Positions 54,471 through 63,205 of a stretch of 64,000 nt of DNA are shown piece after piece (position 1 is the stretch's first letter; every line of letters starts with the position of its first letter). The notes under the pieces were generated by a model, which was not told where the DNA came from, did no database searches, and saw only the letters and a list, made by a program, of their open reading frames with translations. The position numbers were made by a program, and so were the translations under genes. Origin of the DNA: Cypionkella psychrotolerans (GTDB taxonomy: Bacteria; Pseudomonadota; Alphaproteobacteria; Rhodobacterales; Rhodobacteraceae); the NCBI RefSeq assembly GCF_001294535.1, contig NZ_LGIC01000003.1:1-64000 (forward strand). The letters are read 5' to 3'.

Positions 54471-55787
54471 TTAAGCGATGCCGTCAGCCTCGATGCTGCC
54501 CAGAACGGCATCGAATACGTCCAGCGCATGTGACATTTGCGCGTGGCTGCAATCCAGCGGCGGTTTGATCTTGATCAGGTTGCCAAGGCCCGCGTAGCGG
54601 CTTTCGCCAAACAACACGCCCTTTTCAACACCGCGTTTATAGACTTCTGACGCGGCTTTCGGCGCGGCTTCTTTGGTGGCGCGGTCCTTGACCAGTTCGA
54701 TGGAGACGAACAGCCCCGGCCCGCGAATATCGCCGATCAAAGGGTGACGTTCTGACATCTCATGCAGCCGTTGCGTCGCGTAGGCACCAAGCGCACGCGC
54801 CTTGCCGCACAGATCGTCGGCAATGATCGCGTCAATCGTCGCCACCGCCGCCGCCATCGCCACCGGGAACTGCCCGAAGGTCAGCGCATCTTCGCCGGAT
54901 GAAAAGCCGTTCAGACGGTCACTCGCCATGATGCCCGCCAAGGGAAAACCGCCGCTGACGCCTTTGCCGAAGGTCATGATATCGGGGGTAACGCCGTAGT
55001 AGTCGGCGGCAAACATCTCTCCTGTGCGGCCAAAGCAGCTTTGAATTTCGTCAAAGATCAGCACGATATTGTGGCGATCGCAGACATCGCGCAGGCCTTG
55101 CAGAAACGCTTTGCCGACGATGATATGACCGCCATTGCCCAAGATCGGCTCGATAATCAGCGCCGCCACACCGCCATCGACGCCCTTGGTGATGGTGTCT
55201 TCCAGTAGGCTTAGGCACATCCGGGTTTCGGCCTCTAGGTCCATGCCAAAGCGCGGGCGATAGCTGTCGGGATGCGGCACACGGGTGAAGCACTGCGGCT
55301 GCAAGGCGTGGAACGGGTTGTTCGGATGCGGCCAGCTTGCCGCCATCGTGGCCAGCGACCGGCCATGATAACTGTCTTGCATCACGATCACATTGCGCGC
55401 GCCGGGTCGGTTTTTGAACGCCAGTTTCAGCGCCATTTCCACCGCAAGGCTGCCATGCAGGCAATAGCCGATGCGGTTCAGATCGCCCGGCGAAATCTCG
55501 GCCAGCTTGGCGGTCAGCTTCAAGAGCGGGATGGTGTTGAAGTTGGGCCGGGCATGGGTGATGTCGCGCAACTGGGCGATGGCGGCCTCGACCACGCGGG
55601 CGTCGTTGGCGCCAAGGCTGTTCGACCAGGCCTGCGAGGTGCAATCAAGATACTCGCGGCCCTTGTCGTCCCAGACCAAAGAGCCTTTGGCTTTGACCAA
55701 GGTGATCTTGCTTTTGTCGCCTTCGCGCGGGTCGTGGATCAGGGCGGTTTTGCCGCGTTCCATCAGGGCTATTTGGCTGGTGTCCAT
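54471..55787 (-). CDS. class III PLP-dependent aminotransferase
   Basis: A 438-aa omega-aminotransferase. Cofactor Lys275 in TFGKGVSGGFPLAG, Asp246 in LIFDEIQSCFGRTG, glycine-rich YHGRSLATMAA. These enzymes act on putrescine, 4-aminobutyrate, beta-alanine, taurine or similar. GGAGCAGCCCA precedes the ATG. With the importer that follows, it supports uptake and deamination of an omega-amino compound. Divergent LysR regulator upstream. Confidence 0.88.
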   Translation of the reverse strand: MDTSQIALMERGKTALIHDPREGDKSKITLVKAKGSLVWDDKGREYLDCTSQAWSNSLGANDARVVEAAIAQLRDITHARPNFNTIPLLKLTAKLAEISPGDLNRIGYCLHGSLAVEMALKLAFKNRPGARNVIVMQDSYHGRSLATMAASWPHPNNPFHALQPQCFTRVPHPDSYRPRFGMDLEAETRMCLSLLEDTITKGVDGGVAALIIEPILGNGGHIIVGKAFLQGLRDVCDRHNIVLIFDEIQSCFGRTGEMFAADYYGVTPDIMTFGKGVSGGFPLAGIMASDRLNGFSSGEDALTFGQFPVAMAAAVATIDAIIADDLCGKARALGAYATQRLHEMSERHPLIGDIRGPGLFVSIELVKDRATKEAAPKAASEVYKRGVEKGVLFGESRYAGLGNLIKIKPPLDCSHAQMSHALDVFDAVLGSIEADGIA

Positions 55788-55868
55788 TGGGCTGCTCCTT
55801 GCATAACTTGCTTGGATTATTCAGCAAGACTGCTTGACAACAAGGACGATTAGCTGATGAATTAATTC

Positions 55869-56765
55869 ATGGCGCTTATTAATATCCACTTCCGGCATGT
55901 GCGGGCGTTCCTGACGGTGGCGCAGGAACGCAGCTATGTGCGCGCCGCTGAGAAGCTGTTTGTGTCGCAACCGGCACTGTCGCAGACCATCCGGCAGTTC
56001 GAAGATACCGTCGGATTTGCGGTGTTCGAGCGCACCACCCGCAGCGTGAGTTTGACGCCTTTGGGGGCGGCATTGCTGGCTCATGCGGAACGATTAAGCG
56101 CGCAGATGGATAGCTTTCACGCCGAAATTGGCACGCTGCAAAAGACCATCAAGAATGAGCTGCGCGTCGGCTATCTGATTGGCACGGCTTTAGAGTTTAT
56201 CCCCGATATTGTGCGCGAGTTTAAGCAGCGCCACCCGGAATCGGTGCTGGAATTGACCGAGTATGATTTCAGCGATCCGACGGCGGGCCTCGCTTCCGGC
56301 AAGGTCGATTGCAGCATCGTGCGCCCGCCGCTGGGCATCGCAGGCATCGCGTTTGTGGAACTGTCGCGCGAGCATTGCGTGGTCTGTCTGCCCACCTGGC
56401 ATCGCCTTGCGGACCAGTCCACCGTCACCCTGAATGACATTCTGGACGAGCCGATCATCGCCGCCCCCGGTCAAAGCATCTGGCGCGATTATTGGATCGC
56501 CAGCGCCCACCGGGGCAATCGTCCGGCCAATGTTGTTTATGAAGCGGCGACGGTTGAATCCGAATTGCACGCGGTGGCGACCGGGCGCGGCATCAGCATC
56601 ACCGCCGACAGCACCGCGCGGTTTTACGCCCGCCCCGGTGTGATCTTCAAACAGATCGTCGATATGCCGCACAGCGTCATCGCCATCGGTTACCGCGAGG
56701 GCGCCAATCGCCGGGTCCGCGATTTTGTCTCGGTGGTCGAGGCTTTGTTGCGCGGCAAGGCTTGA
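55869..56765 (+). CDS. LysR-family regulator
   Basis: A 298-aa LysR protein: HTH in IHFRHVRAFLTVAQERSYVRAAEKLFVSQPALSQTIRQ (key: SQPALSQTIRQFE), effector domain beyond residue 90. Divergent from the aminotransferase-ABC operon, its probable target. Confidence 0.88.
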   Translation: MALINIHFRHVRAFLTVAQERSYVRAAEKLFVSQPALSQTIRQFEDTVGFAVFERTTRSVSLTPLGAALLAHAERLSAQMDSFHAEIGTLQKTIKNELRVGYLIGTALEFIPDIVREFKQRHPESVLELTEYDFSDPTAGLASGKVDCSIVRPPLGIAGIAFVELSREHCVVCLPTWHRLADQSTVTLNDILDEPIIAAPGQSIWRDYWIASAHRGNRPANVVYEAATVESELHAVATGRGISITADSTARFYARPGVIFKQIVDMPHSVIAIGYREGANRRVRDFVSVVEALLRGKA

Positions 56766-56771
56766 ACCCGC

Positions 56772-57677
56772 TTAACCGCCGCCCCCCATCGCCACCGACA
56801 TAAAGGCGCGGAACACCGCGGCGGTGGCGGTCAAGCCTTGCGATTTGCGCCACGCCAGCCCCACATCCATGCTGGGGATCGGATCAGCCAAGGCGCGCAA
56901 TTCAATCCGCTGGCCTTCCAGCGACCAAGGCCGATACACCATGTCGGACAGGATCGTTACCCCCACCCCATTGGCGACCATCGAGCGCACCGCCTCCACC
57001 GAACTTGTCGCAAAAGCCACCGAAGGCGCGAACCCGGTTTTCGCCCAATAGCGGCTGGCGGTATCCTTCGCCTCATCCACCGTCAGCATGATATAGGGTT
57101 GCTGCGAGACATCGCGCAAAGTGATCCGCTCTTGCGCCAGCAACGGGTGATCGGTTGACAGCCACAGCCGCCGACGCGAGCGCAACAGGGTTTCCTGTTC
57201 CAGCCCGGCGGTGTTGGCTAAGTTTGACACCAGCATCACCGCCATATCGAGACTGCCCGTCGCCAGCCCTTCCTCAACCGCAAGCCGGGGCATCTCCATC
57301 ATCTCGATCTGAATATCAGGATGGGCGCGGCGAAAGCGGGCGTAGTGGCGCGACATGAAATAGCCCGCGACGGTGTAGGTGGTGCCCAAGCGCAGCCGCC
57401 CAGACACCTGCCGATCCTGTCCCAGCGGCAGACGCTCGGCATCTTCCACCGCCGCAAGGATATTTCGGGCGTGGTTGAGGAATCGCGCGCCCTCAATCGT
57501 CGGCACCACACCTTGTGCGGAGCGGTCAAACAGCCGCACGCCCAGTTGCGCCTCTAGCCCCTGAACGGCGGTGGTGATCGCGGATTGCGAGATGTTCAGC
57601 TCCATCGCGGCATGGCTGATCTGCCCGGTTTCTGCCGCCGCCATGAAATAGCGCAACTGTTTCAAGGTCAAAGCCAT
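56772..57677 (-). CDS. LysR-family regulator
   Basis: A 301-aa LysR: MALTLKQLRYFMAAAETGQI, SQSAITTAVQGLE HTH, then an effector domain. Start 57677 (MALTLK) rather than the GTG upstream. It is divergent from the pxpA operon. Confidence 0.88.
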   Translation of the reverse strand: MALTLKQLRYFMAAAETGQISHAAMELNISQSAITTAVQGLEAQLGVRLFDRSAQGVVPTIEGARFLNHARNILAAVEDAERLPLGQDRQVSGRLRLGTTYTVAGYFMSRHYARFRRAHPDIQIEMMEMPRLAVEEGLATGSLDMAVMLVSNLANTAGLEQETLLRSRRRLWLSTDHPLLAQERITLRDVSQQPYIMLTVDEAKDTASRYWAKTGFAPSVAFATSSVEAVRSMVANGVGVTILSDMVYRPWSLEGQRIELRALADPIPSMDVGLAWRKSQGLTATAAVFRAFMSVAMGGGG

Positions 57678-57701
57678 GGCCGCCTCCCGCTGTGCGATGA
57701 G

Positions 57702-57719
57702 TATCTGAACTTTAGATAA
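57702..57719. promoter_or_regulatory. LysR-type binding box
   Basis: TATCT and AGATA frame seven bases (TATCTGAACTTTAGATA), a T-N11-A type dyad characteristic of LysR sites. It lies upstream of the pxpA operon and the divergent lysR. Edges may be off by one base. Confidence 0.55.
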
Positions 57720-57795
57720 CACACCACAAAAAACGATATTTTACAATATAAGGCACTCGTCGCAGGCTGACCTATGTCAACGCCTTGGGGGGACT

Positions 57796-58509
57796 ATGGC
57801 TGTAACCATCAACTGTGACATGGGCGAAAGCTACGGGCTGTATCGGATGGGCGATGATGCCGGAATGATGCCATTCATCGACATTGCCAACGTCGCCTGC
57901 GGCTTTCACGCCAGCGATTTCGACCACATGCGCGCCACCGTGCGCTTGGCTAAGAAACATGGCGTCAAGGTCGGGGCGCATCCGTCTTTGCCCGATCTGC
58001 AAGGCTTCGGCCGCCGTGAGATGAAGATGGGCCGCGAGGAAATGGCCAACTGCATGATCTACCAGATCGGCGCTTTGTGCGGATTTCTGCGCGCGGAAGG
58101 GGTCGAGCTGAACCATATCAAGCCGCACGGCAGCCTCTATGGCATGGCGGCGCGGCAGGAAGATATTGCCCATGCCGTCTGCGATGCCGCCGATATTTTC
58201 GGCGTGCCACTGCTGGGCATGACGGGCACCTTGCACGAAACGATCTACCCCGCGCGCGGCCATAGCTTTATCGCCGAGTTCTACGGCGATCTGGAATATC
58301 GCCCTGATGGCAGCCTGATCGTCACTCGTGAGCATGACTCCAAAGATCCCGCGCTGATGGCCGCCCGCGTGCGCCGTGCGATGCAGGAAAACCTTGGTAC
58401 CGCCATAGACGGCAGCGACATTCCGGTGCGCTGCGATACGGTGTGCATCCATTCTGATACGCCGAATGCCCTCGACATCGCCCGCGCCGTGCGCGCCATT
58501 CTGACTTAA
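57796..58509 (+). CDS. pxpA: 5-oxoprolinase subunit A (LamB/YcsF)
   Basis: A 237-aa member of the LamB/YcsF family: INCDMGESYGLYRMGDDAG, ANVACGFHASDFDHMRATV, VKVGAHPSLPDLQGFGRR, HIKPHGSLYGMA. In 5-oxoprolinase PxpABC it is the catalytic subunit with PxpB and PxpC, encoded four genes on. GGGGGGACT precedes the ATG. Confidence 0.92.
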   Translation: MAVTINCDMGESYGLYRMGDDAGMMPFIDIANVACGFHASDFDHMRATVRLAKKHGVKVGAHPSLPDLQGFGRREMKMGREEMANCMIYQIGALCGFLRAEGVELNHIKPHGSLYGMAARQEDIAHAVCDAADIFGVPLLGMTGTLHETIYPARGHSFIAEFYGDLEYRPDGSLIVTREHDSKDPALMAARVRRAMQENLGTAIDGSDIPVRCDTVCIHSDTPNALDIARAVRAILT

Positions 58510-58520
58510 CGGAGGCCCCT

Positions 58521-58754
58521 ATGCCCGTCATTCAATCCCCACTGCCCGGCACCTTTTATCGCTCATCTTCCCCGGAAACCCCGCCGTTCAAGCAGGATGG
58601 CGATGCGGTCGCAGTGGGCGACGTGATCGGGCTGATCGAAGTGATGAAAAGCTTCCACGAGGTGAAATCCGAAGTCGCGGGCAGCGCCATTACCTTCGTG
58701 ACCGACAATGAAGACCCGGTAATGGCGGGCGCGGTTCTGGCGGAATTGTCCTGA
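58521..58754 (+). CDS. biotin carboxyl carrier protein
   Basis: A 77-aa biotinyl domain with Lys43 in LIEVMKSFHEV, the site of biotinylation (EVMKSF where AMKM is common). GGAGG precedes the ATG. It shares its last base with the biotin carboxylase gene. Confidence 0.88.
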   Translation: MPVIQSPLPGTFYRSSSPETPPFKQDGDAVAVGDVIGLIEVMKSFHEVKSEVAGSAITFVTDNEDPVMAGAVLAELS

Positions 58755-60127
58755 TGCTGAAAAAGCTTCTGATCGCCAACCGGGGCGAGATTGCGGTGCG
58801 GATCATCCGCGCGGCGCAGGATCTTGGGATTGCCACCGTCGCGGTCTATTCCGACGCCGATGCCACCGCTTTGCATGTGCAACTGGCGGATGAAGCGGTG
58901 AACATCGGCCCTCCGGCGGCGAAGAAGAGCTATCTGAACATCGCGGCGATCCTGAAGGCGGCGGTGGATACGGGCTGCGATTCCGTGCATCCCGGTTATG
59001 GATTCTTGGCTGAAAACGCGAGCTTTTCCGATGCGGTGACGGCGGCGGGGCTGGTGTTTGTCGGGCCTTCCGGCGATGCGATCCGGTTGATGGGCGACAA
59101 GGTGGCTGCGCGTGGGGCGGCCCATGCGGCGGGGGTGCCGATTGTGCCGGGATCAATGGGTCGGGTCGATGGCATTGTGGCTGCGCGCCACATCCTGATC
59201 GACACCGGCTTTCCGGTGATGATCAAGGCCGCAGCGGGCGGTGGCGGGCGCGGCATCCGCATTGCACAGGACTTGGCCGAGTTTGAGCACGCCTTCCCGC
59301 AGGCACAGGCCGAGGCTTTGGCCGCTTTTGGCGACGGTGGGCTGTATATGGAAAAAGTAATCACCAAAGCCCGGCACATTGAGGTGCAAGTGCTGGCCGA
59401 TGGCACCGATGCGATCCATTGCTTTGAGCGCGAATGTAGCCTGCAACGCCGTCGCCAAAAGGTGTGGGAAGAAGCCCCATCAATGGCACTGTCCTCGCAT
59501 CTGCGCGACGCGCTGTGCAGCAGCGCCGTCCGGCTTGCGCTTGCCGTCGGCTATTCCGGCGCGGGCACGGTGGAATATCTTTACGACGAAGACGCCAACC
59601 AATTTTACTTCATCGAGATGAACACGCGGATTCAGGTCGAACATCCGGTCACCGAGATGATCACCGGGCTTGATCTGGTCGCCGAAATGCTGCGCATCGC
59701 TGGCGGAGAGCCGTTGCGGCTCGCTCAAGCGGATGTCACCGTCAAAGGCCACGCCATCGAAGTGCGGCTGAACGCCGAAGACCCCGCCCGCGATTTCGCG
59801 CCCTTCCCTGGCACGGTCGAGTCTTTGCGCATCCCCGGCGGCCCCGGCGTGCGGTTCGATTCGATGCTGTATCCCGGCTATACCGTGCCGCCGTTCTACG
59901 ACTCGCTGCTGGCCAAGCTGATCGTCCACGCCGAAACCCGCGAGGCTGCGATCACCCGCATGGCGCGGGCGCTGTCGGAATTGCAGATCGACGGGCTGAA
60001 AACCACCAAGCCGCTGTTTGCAGCACTGGCCGCCGACCCTTCCGTTCAGGCAGGCGATTTTCACACCCGCTGGCTGGAGGGTTGGCTTGAGGTCAACGCC
60101 GCCCGCCTGACCCCCCTTCAGCCATAG
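58754..60127 (+). CDS. biotin carboxylase (AccC-like)
   Basis: A 457-aa ATP-grasp enzyme: LLIANRGEIAVRIIRA, HPGYGFLAENASFS, AAAGGGGRGIRIA, ERECSLQRRRQKVWEEAPS, FIEMNTRIQVEHPVTEMI. It charges the upstream carrier protein. A carboxyltransferase subunit is not identified; the PxpB/C pair may play that role or the link may be to the HyuB enzyme. Confidence 0.93.
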   Translation: MLKKLLIANRGEIAVRIIRAAQDLGIATVAVYSDADATALHVQLADEAVNIGPPAAKKSYLNIAAILKAAVDTGCDSVHPGYGFLAENASFSDAVTAAGLVFVGPSGDAIRLMGDKVAARGAAHAAGVPIVPGSMGRVDGIVAARHILIDTGFPVMIKAAAGGGGRGIRIAQDLAEFEHAFPQAQAEALAAFGDGGLYMEKVITKARHIEVQVLADGTDAIHCFERECSLQRRRQKVWEEAPSMALSSHLRDALCSSAVRLALAVGYSGAGTVEYLYDEDANQFYFIEMNTRIQVEHPVTEMITGLDLVAEMLRIAGGEPLRLAQADVTVKGHAIEVRLNAEDPARDFAPFPGTVESLRIPGGPGVRFDSMLYPGYTVPPFYDSLLAKLIVHAETREAAITRMARALSELQIDGLKTTKPLFAALAADPSVQAGDFHTRWLEGWLEVNAARLTPLQP

Positions 60128-60136
60128 GAGAAGCCC

Positions 60137-61012
60137 ATGTCGATCCGTTTCAGCTTTGGTGGTGACGAACATATCTTCGCGGAAGTCTCGGAAGAAATGT
60201 CGCTGGAAGCGTTTTTCACCAGCCTGTCGATGACCAATGCGGTCAAACAAGCGGGCATCCGCGGCGTGACCGAGATTTGTCCGGCCAATGCCAGCTTTCA
60301 GGTGAAATACGACCCCGACCAGATCAAGCCCAACGACCTTTTGCGCGAATTGCAGTCGATGGAGGGGGCGGCCAGCAAATCTGACGCCACGCTGAAAACC
60401 CGCATCATGGAAATCCCGGTCTATTATCAAGACCCGTGGACGCATGAGACTCTGATGCGGTTCCGCGAGCGTCATCAAGACCCCAAGGCCACCGATCTGG
60501 AATATGCCGCAGCGGTGAATGGCCTCGGCTCGGTCGAGGATTTCGTGCAGGCCCATTCCAGCCAGCCGTGGTTCGTCTCGATGGTCGGCTTCGTGGCGGG
60601 GCTGCCGTTTCTGTATCAGATGGTGGAGCGCAAGCGGCAGTTGCAGGTGCCAAAATATCTGCGCCCGCGCACCGATACGCCCAAGCTGACCATCGGCCAC
60701 GGCGGCTGCTTTAGCTGCATCTATTCGGTGCGCGGGGCGGGCGGCTATCAGATGTTCGGCGTCACGCCGATGCCGATTTATGACCCCAATCAGCAAGTCA
60801 GTTACCTTCAGGATGAGATGTGCCTGTTCCGCCCCGGTGACATCGTGAAATGGAAACCGATCAACCGCGATCAATATGACGCGGATATCGAGGCGGTGAA
60901 CGCCAATACATTCCTGCCGACCATCCGCGAGGCCAGCTTTTCGCTGACGGATTTCAACAAGGACATCAACGGCATCAATGCCAAGCTGATGGAGGTTCTT
61001 CATGGCCGTTAA
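60137..61012 (+). CDS. pxpB: 5-oxoprolinase subunit B (KipI/AHS1)
   Basis: A 291-aa AHS1-domain protein (VVGFVAGLPFLYQM-like MVGFVAGLPFLYQMVERKRQL and GGCFSCIYSVRGAGGYQMFGVTPM) with an N-terminal lobe. Members bind PxpC. Overlap of 11 bases with pxpC. Confidence 0.9.
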   Translation: MSIRFSFGGDEHIFAEVSEEMSLEAFFTSLSMTNAVKQAGIRGVTEICPANASFQVKYDPDQIKPNDLLRELQSMEGAASKSDATLKTRIMEIPVYYQDPWTHETLMRFRERHQDPKATDLEYAAAVNGLGSVEDFVQAHSSQPWFVSMVGFVAGLPFLYQMVERKRQLQVPKYLRPRTDTPKLTIGHGGCFSCIYSVRGAGGYQMFGVTPMPIYDPNQQVSYLQDEMCLFRPGDIVKWKPINRDQYDADIEAVNANTFLPTIREASFSLTDFNKDINGINAKLMEVLHGR

Positions 61013-61970
61013 GATCATCTCTCCCGGCCTGTCGACCACCGTCCAAGACCTTGGCCGCCCCGGTTACTACCACCTTGGCATCCCGATTTCGGGCGGGATG
61101 GACCGCTTTGCGCTGCGCGCCGCCAATATGCTGGTCGGCAATGATGAAGGCGCCGCCGTGCTGGAAGCGGTGTTCATGGGGCCGGAGATTGAGTTCACCC
61201 AAGCTGCCACAGTGGCGGTGACGGGTGGCGAATTGCCGCCGAAAGTCAACGGCGACGCGCGTGCGACGTGGGAGGCTTTTCCCGTCAAGGCCGGTGACAA
61301 GCTGTCGTTCGGTTTCCTGAAATCCGGCGCGCGGGCGTATATTGCGATCTCGGGCGGCGTTGATGTGCCGATGAAACTCGGCTCGCGCTCTACCTATACG
61401 TTGGGCGCGCTGGGCGGGCATGAGGGCCGCGCGTTGAAGGCTGGTGACACGCTGCCGCTGGGGCAGGGTGGCACGGGTAAAGGTGCAATCCCCGCAAATC
61501 TGCGGCGTGGTCCGGGCAATCCGGCAGAGTTGCGGATGCTGCCGGGGTTATACTGGCATCGCATCACCGCCGAGGCGGGCAAGCAGTTCTTCGCCGACAC
61601 CTGGAAGGTCGCCCCCGAGGCTGACCGCATCGGCTACCGCTTCAAAGGCGGCAAACCGCTGGATTTCGTGCCCCGCACGCCACCGTTTGGTGCGGGATCG
61701 GACCCGTCGAATATCGTCGATGCCTGCTATCCCTATGGCTCGGTACAAGTGCCATCCGGCACCGAACCCATCGTTCTGCACCGCGATGCCGTGTCGGGCG
61801 GCGGCTATATGATGCTGGGGACGATCATTTCCGCCGATATGGACCTGATCGGCCAGTTGCAGCCGCACAGCCCGGCGCGGTTTGTCGAAGTGACGCTGGA
61901 TCAGGCGCTTGCCGCGCGGCACGACCGCCAAGCCGCGATTGCCCGCGTCCGCGATCACTTGCAGCGCTAA
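61002..61970 (+). CDS. pxpC: 5-oxoprolinase subunit C (KipA/AHS2)
   Basis: A 322-aa AHS2 protein: IISPGLSTTVQDLGRPGYYHLGIPISGGMDR is the hallmark N-terminus (key: QDLGRPGY), then GDKLSFGFLKSGARAYIAISGG and GGGYMMLGTIISADMDLIGQ. Completes pxpABC. Confidence 0.92.
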   Translation: MAVKIISPGLSTTVQDLGRPGYYHLGIPISGGMDRFALRAANMLVGNDEGAAVLEAVFMGPEIEFTQAATVAVTGGELPPKVNGDARATWEAFPVKAGDKLSFGFLKSGARAYIAISGGVDVPMKLGSRSTYTLGALGGHEGRALKAGDTLPLGQGGTGKGAIPANLRRGPGNPAELRMLPGLYWHRITAEAGKQFFADTWKVAPEADRIGYRFKGGKPLDFVPRTPPFGAGSDPSNIVDACYPYGSVQVPSGTEPIVLHRDAVSGGGYMMLGTIISADMDLIGQLQPHSPARFVEVTLDQALAARHDRQAAIARVRDHLQR

Positions 61971-62006
61971 GGAAAGGGGGAAGCGATGGATATCACCGTT
62001 TCCCCT

Positions 62007-62951
62007 TCAGCCCTGCGCCCGCGCCTCTTTCGGGCTGATGCCATAGCGCTGCCGAAACGCACGGCTGAACTGCGCCTGATCGGCAAAGCCGCGGGCATAG
62101 GCGATCTCGCCAATCGCGCGTTTGTCGCGCGGGTTGCTCAGATCTTCGCGGGCCGCAGCCAAGCGCTGATCCCTGATCCAACTGCCCAAGGTCTGATTGG
62201 TGTCGCGCAGCAGTTCGTGCAGATAGCGCACCGAGACGCCACAGCCCGCAGCCACCTCATCCGGCCCCAGATCGGGGTTGGCAAGGTGACGGCGCACAAA
62301 GCTCTCGATCCGCGCCAGATGCGCCATCCGCACGGTCGATCCGCCCGAACTCAGCACCCGTTCATCCGACTGCAGGGCCAGCGCCAGCAAATCCGCCAAC
62401 TGCCGCCCGACCGTGCTGCGGGCCTCTTCGGTCATCGCGTCATAACGCTGCGGGATCAGATGCACCATGTCGACGAACAGGCCGTTGGCGCCGTTGGTGG
62501 CATCAAACTGCAAGCTGCAAAACCGATCCGGCGCGCGCACCCGACCGCCAAGCATGGCCAGCGACAGCTTCATTACCCACAGATCGGCGGGTTCGGCATG
62601 GCTGAACTCGTAGGGTTCATGGCTACGCTCGATGAAAAACGCGCCGGGGTTGGCGCGCACCTCGCGCCCGCCTTGGGCAAACAGCAATTCCGATTTCGCG
62701 GGCAGGGTGACCAGAAACTCCTCGGGGCCCTGCACCTGCAAATGTTTGGGCAAGCGGCGATACATCAGCGCGTCAGAGGTCAGGCGCGACAGCGACACCT
62801 CACCCAACTGCCACATGGTCAATTCGCCATCAAATGCCTCGGGGCGACGAAAGCTCAGGTCCAGCGGGAAATAGGCCTGACCGATTGCCTCGTGCCAATG
62901 ACGGCTGCGCGCGGCCAGATCGACGCCTTTGGTGGTGATGGTGGTCTTCAT
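62007..62951 (-). CDS. AraC-family regulator
   Basis: A 314-aa regulator; AraC HTH at the C-terminus (VAAGCGVSVRYLHELLRDTNQTLGSWI, EIAYARGFADQAQFSRAFRQRYG). N-terminal effector domain without known motif. Start 62951 (MKTTITTKG) after GGGGGG. It stands between pxpC and the hyuB-like gene and is divergent from the latter. Confidence 0.88.
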   Translation of the reverse strand: MKTTITTKGVDLAARSRHWHEAIGQAYFPLDLSFRRPEAFDGELTMWQLGEVSLSRLTSDALMYRRLPKHLQVQGPEEFLVTLPAKSELLFAQGGREVRANPGAFFIERSHEPYEFSHAEPADLWVMKLSLAMLGGRVRAPDRFCSLQFDATNGANGLFVDMVHLIPQRYDAMTEEARSTVGRQLADLLALALQSDERVLSSGGSTVRMAHLARIESFVRRHLANPDLGPDEVAAGCGVSVRYLHELLRDTNQTLGSWIRDQRLAAAREDLSNPRDKRAIGEIAYARGFADQAQFSRAFRQRYGISPKEARAQG

Positions 62952-63205
62952 CGCAGCCCCCCGGGTTTCACCAATCTGGCCACGCAATATTCTTTCTGTA
63001 AAGCGCCGCGTTCGCGCAATTTGTCAAAATGCGCTCTGCGACAAAAACCCATGCACCCTCTGCAAAGACGCCAGCCGCCCGCGCCGCCTAGCCTGACCGC
63101 TGCAACGGTGCAGAAGACGCCGCGCAACGGGGAGTTTCGGCGATCACAGCGGGCATTTTGCCCGACCGCCTCCCTTTTGCGCCGCGCATTTGAAGGGGAA
63201 TAGGC

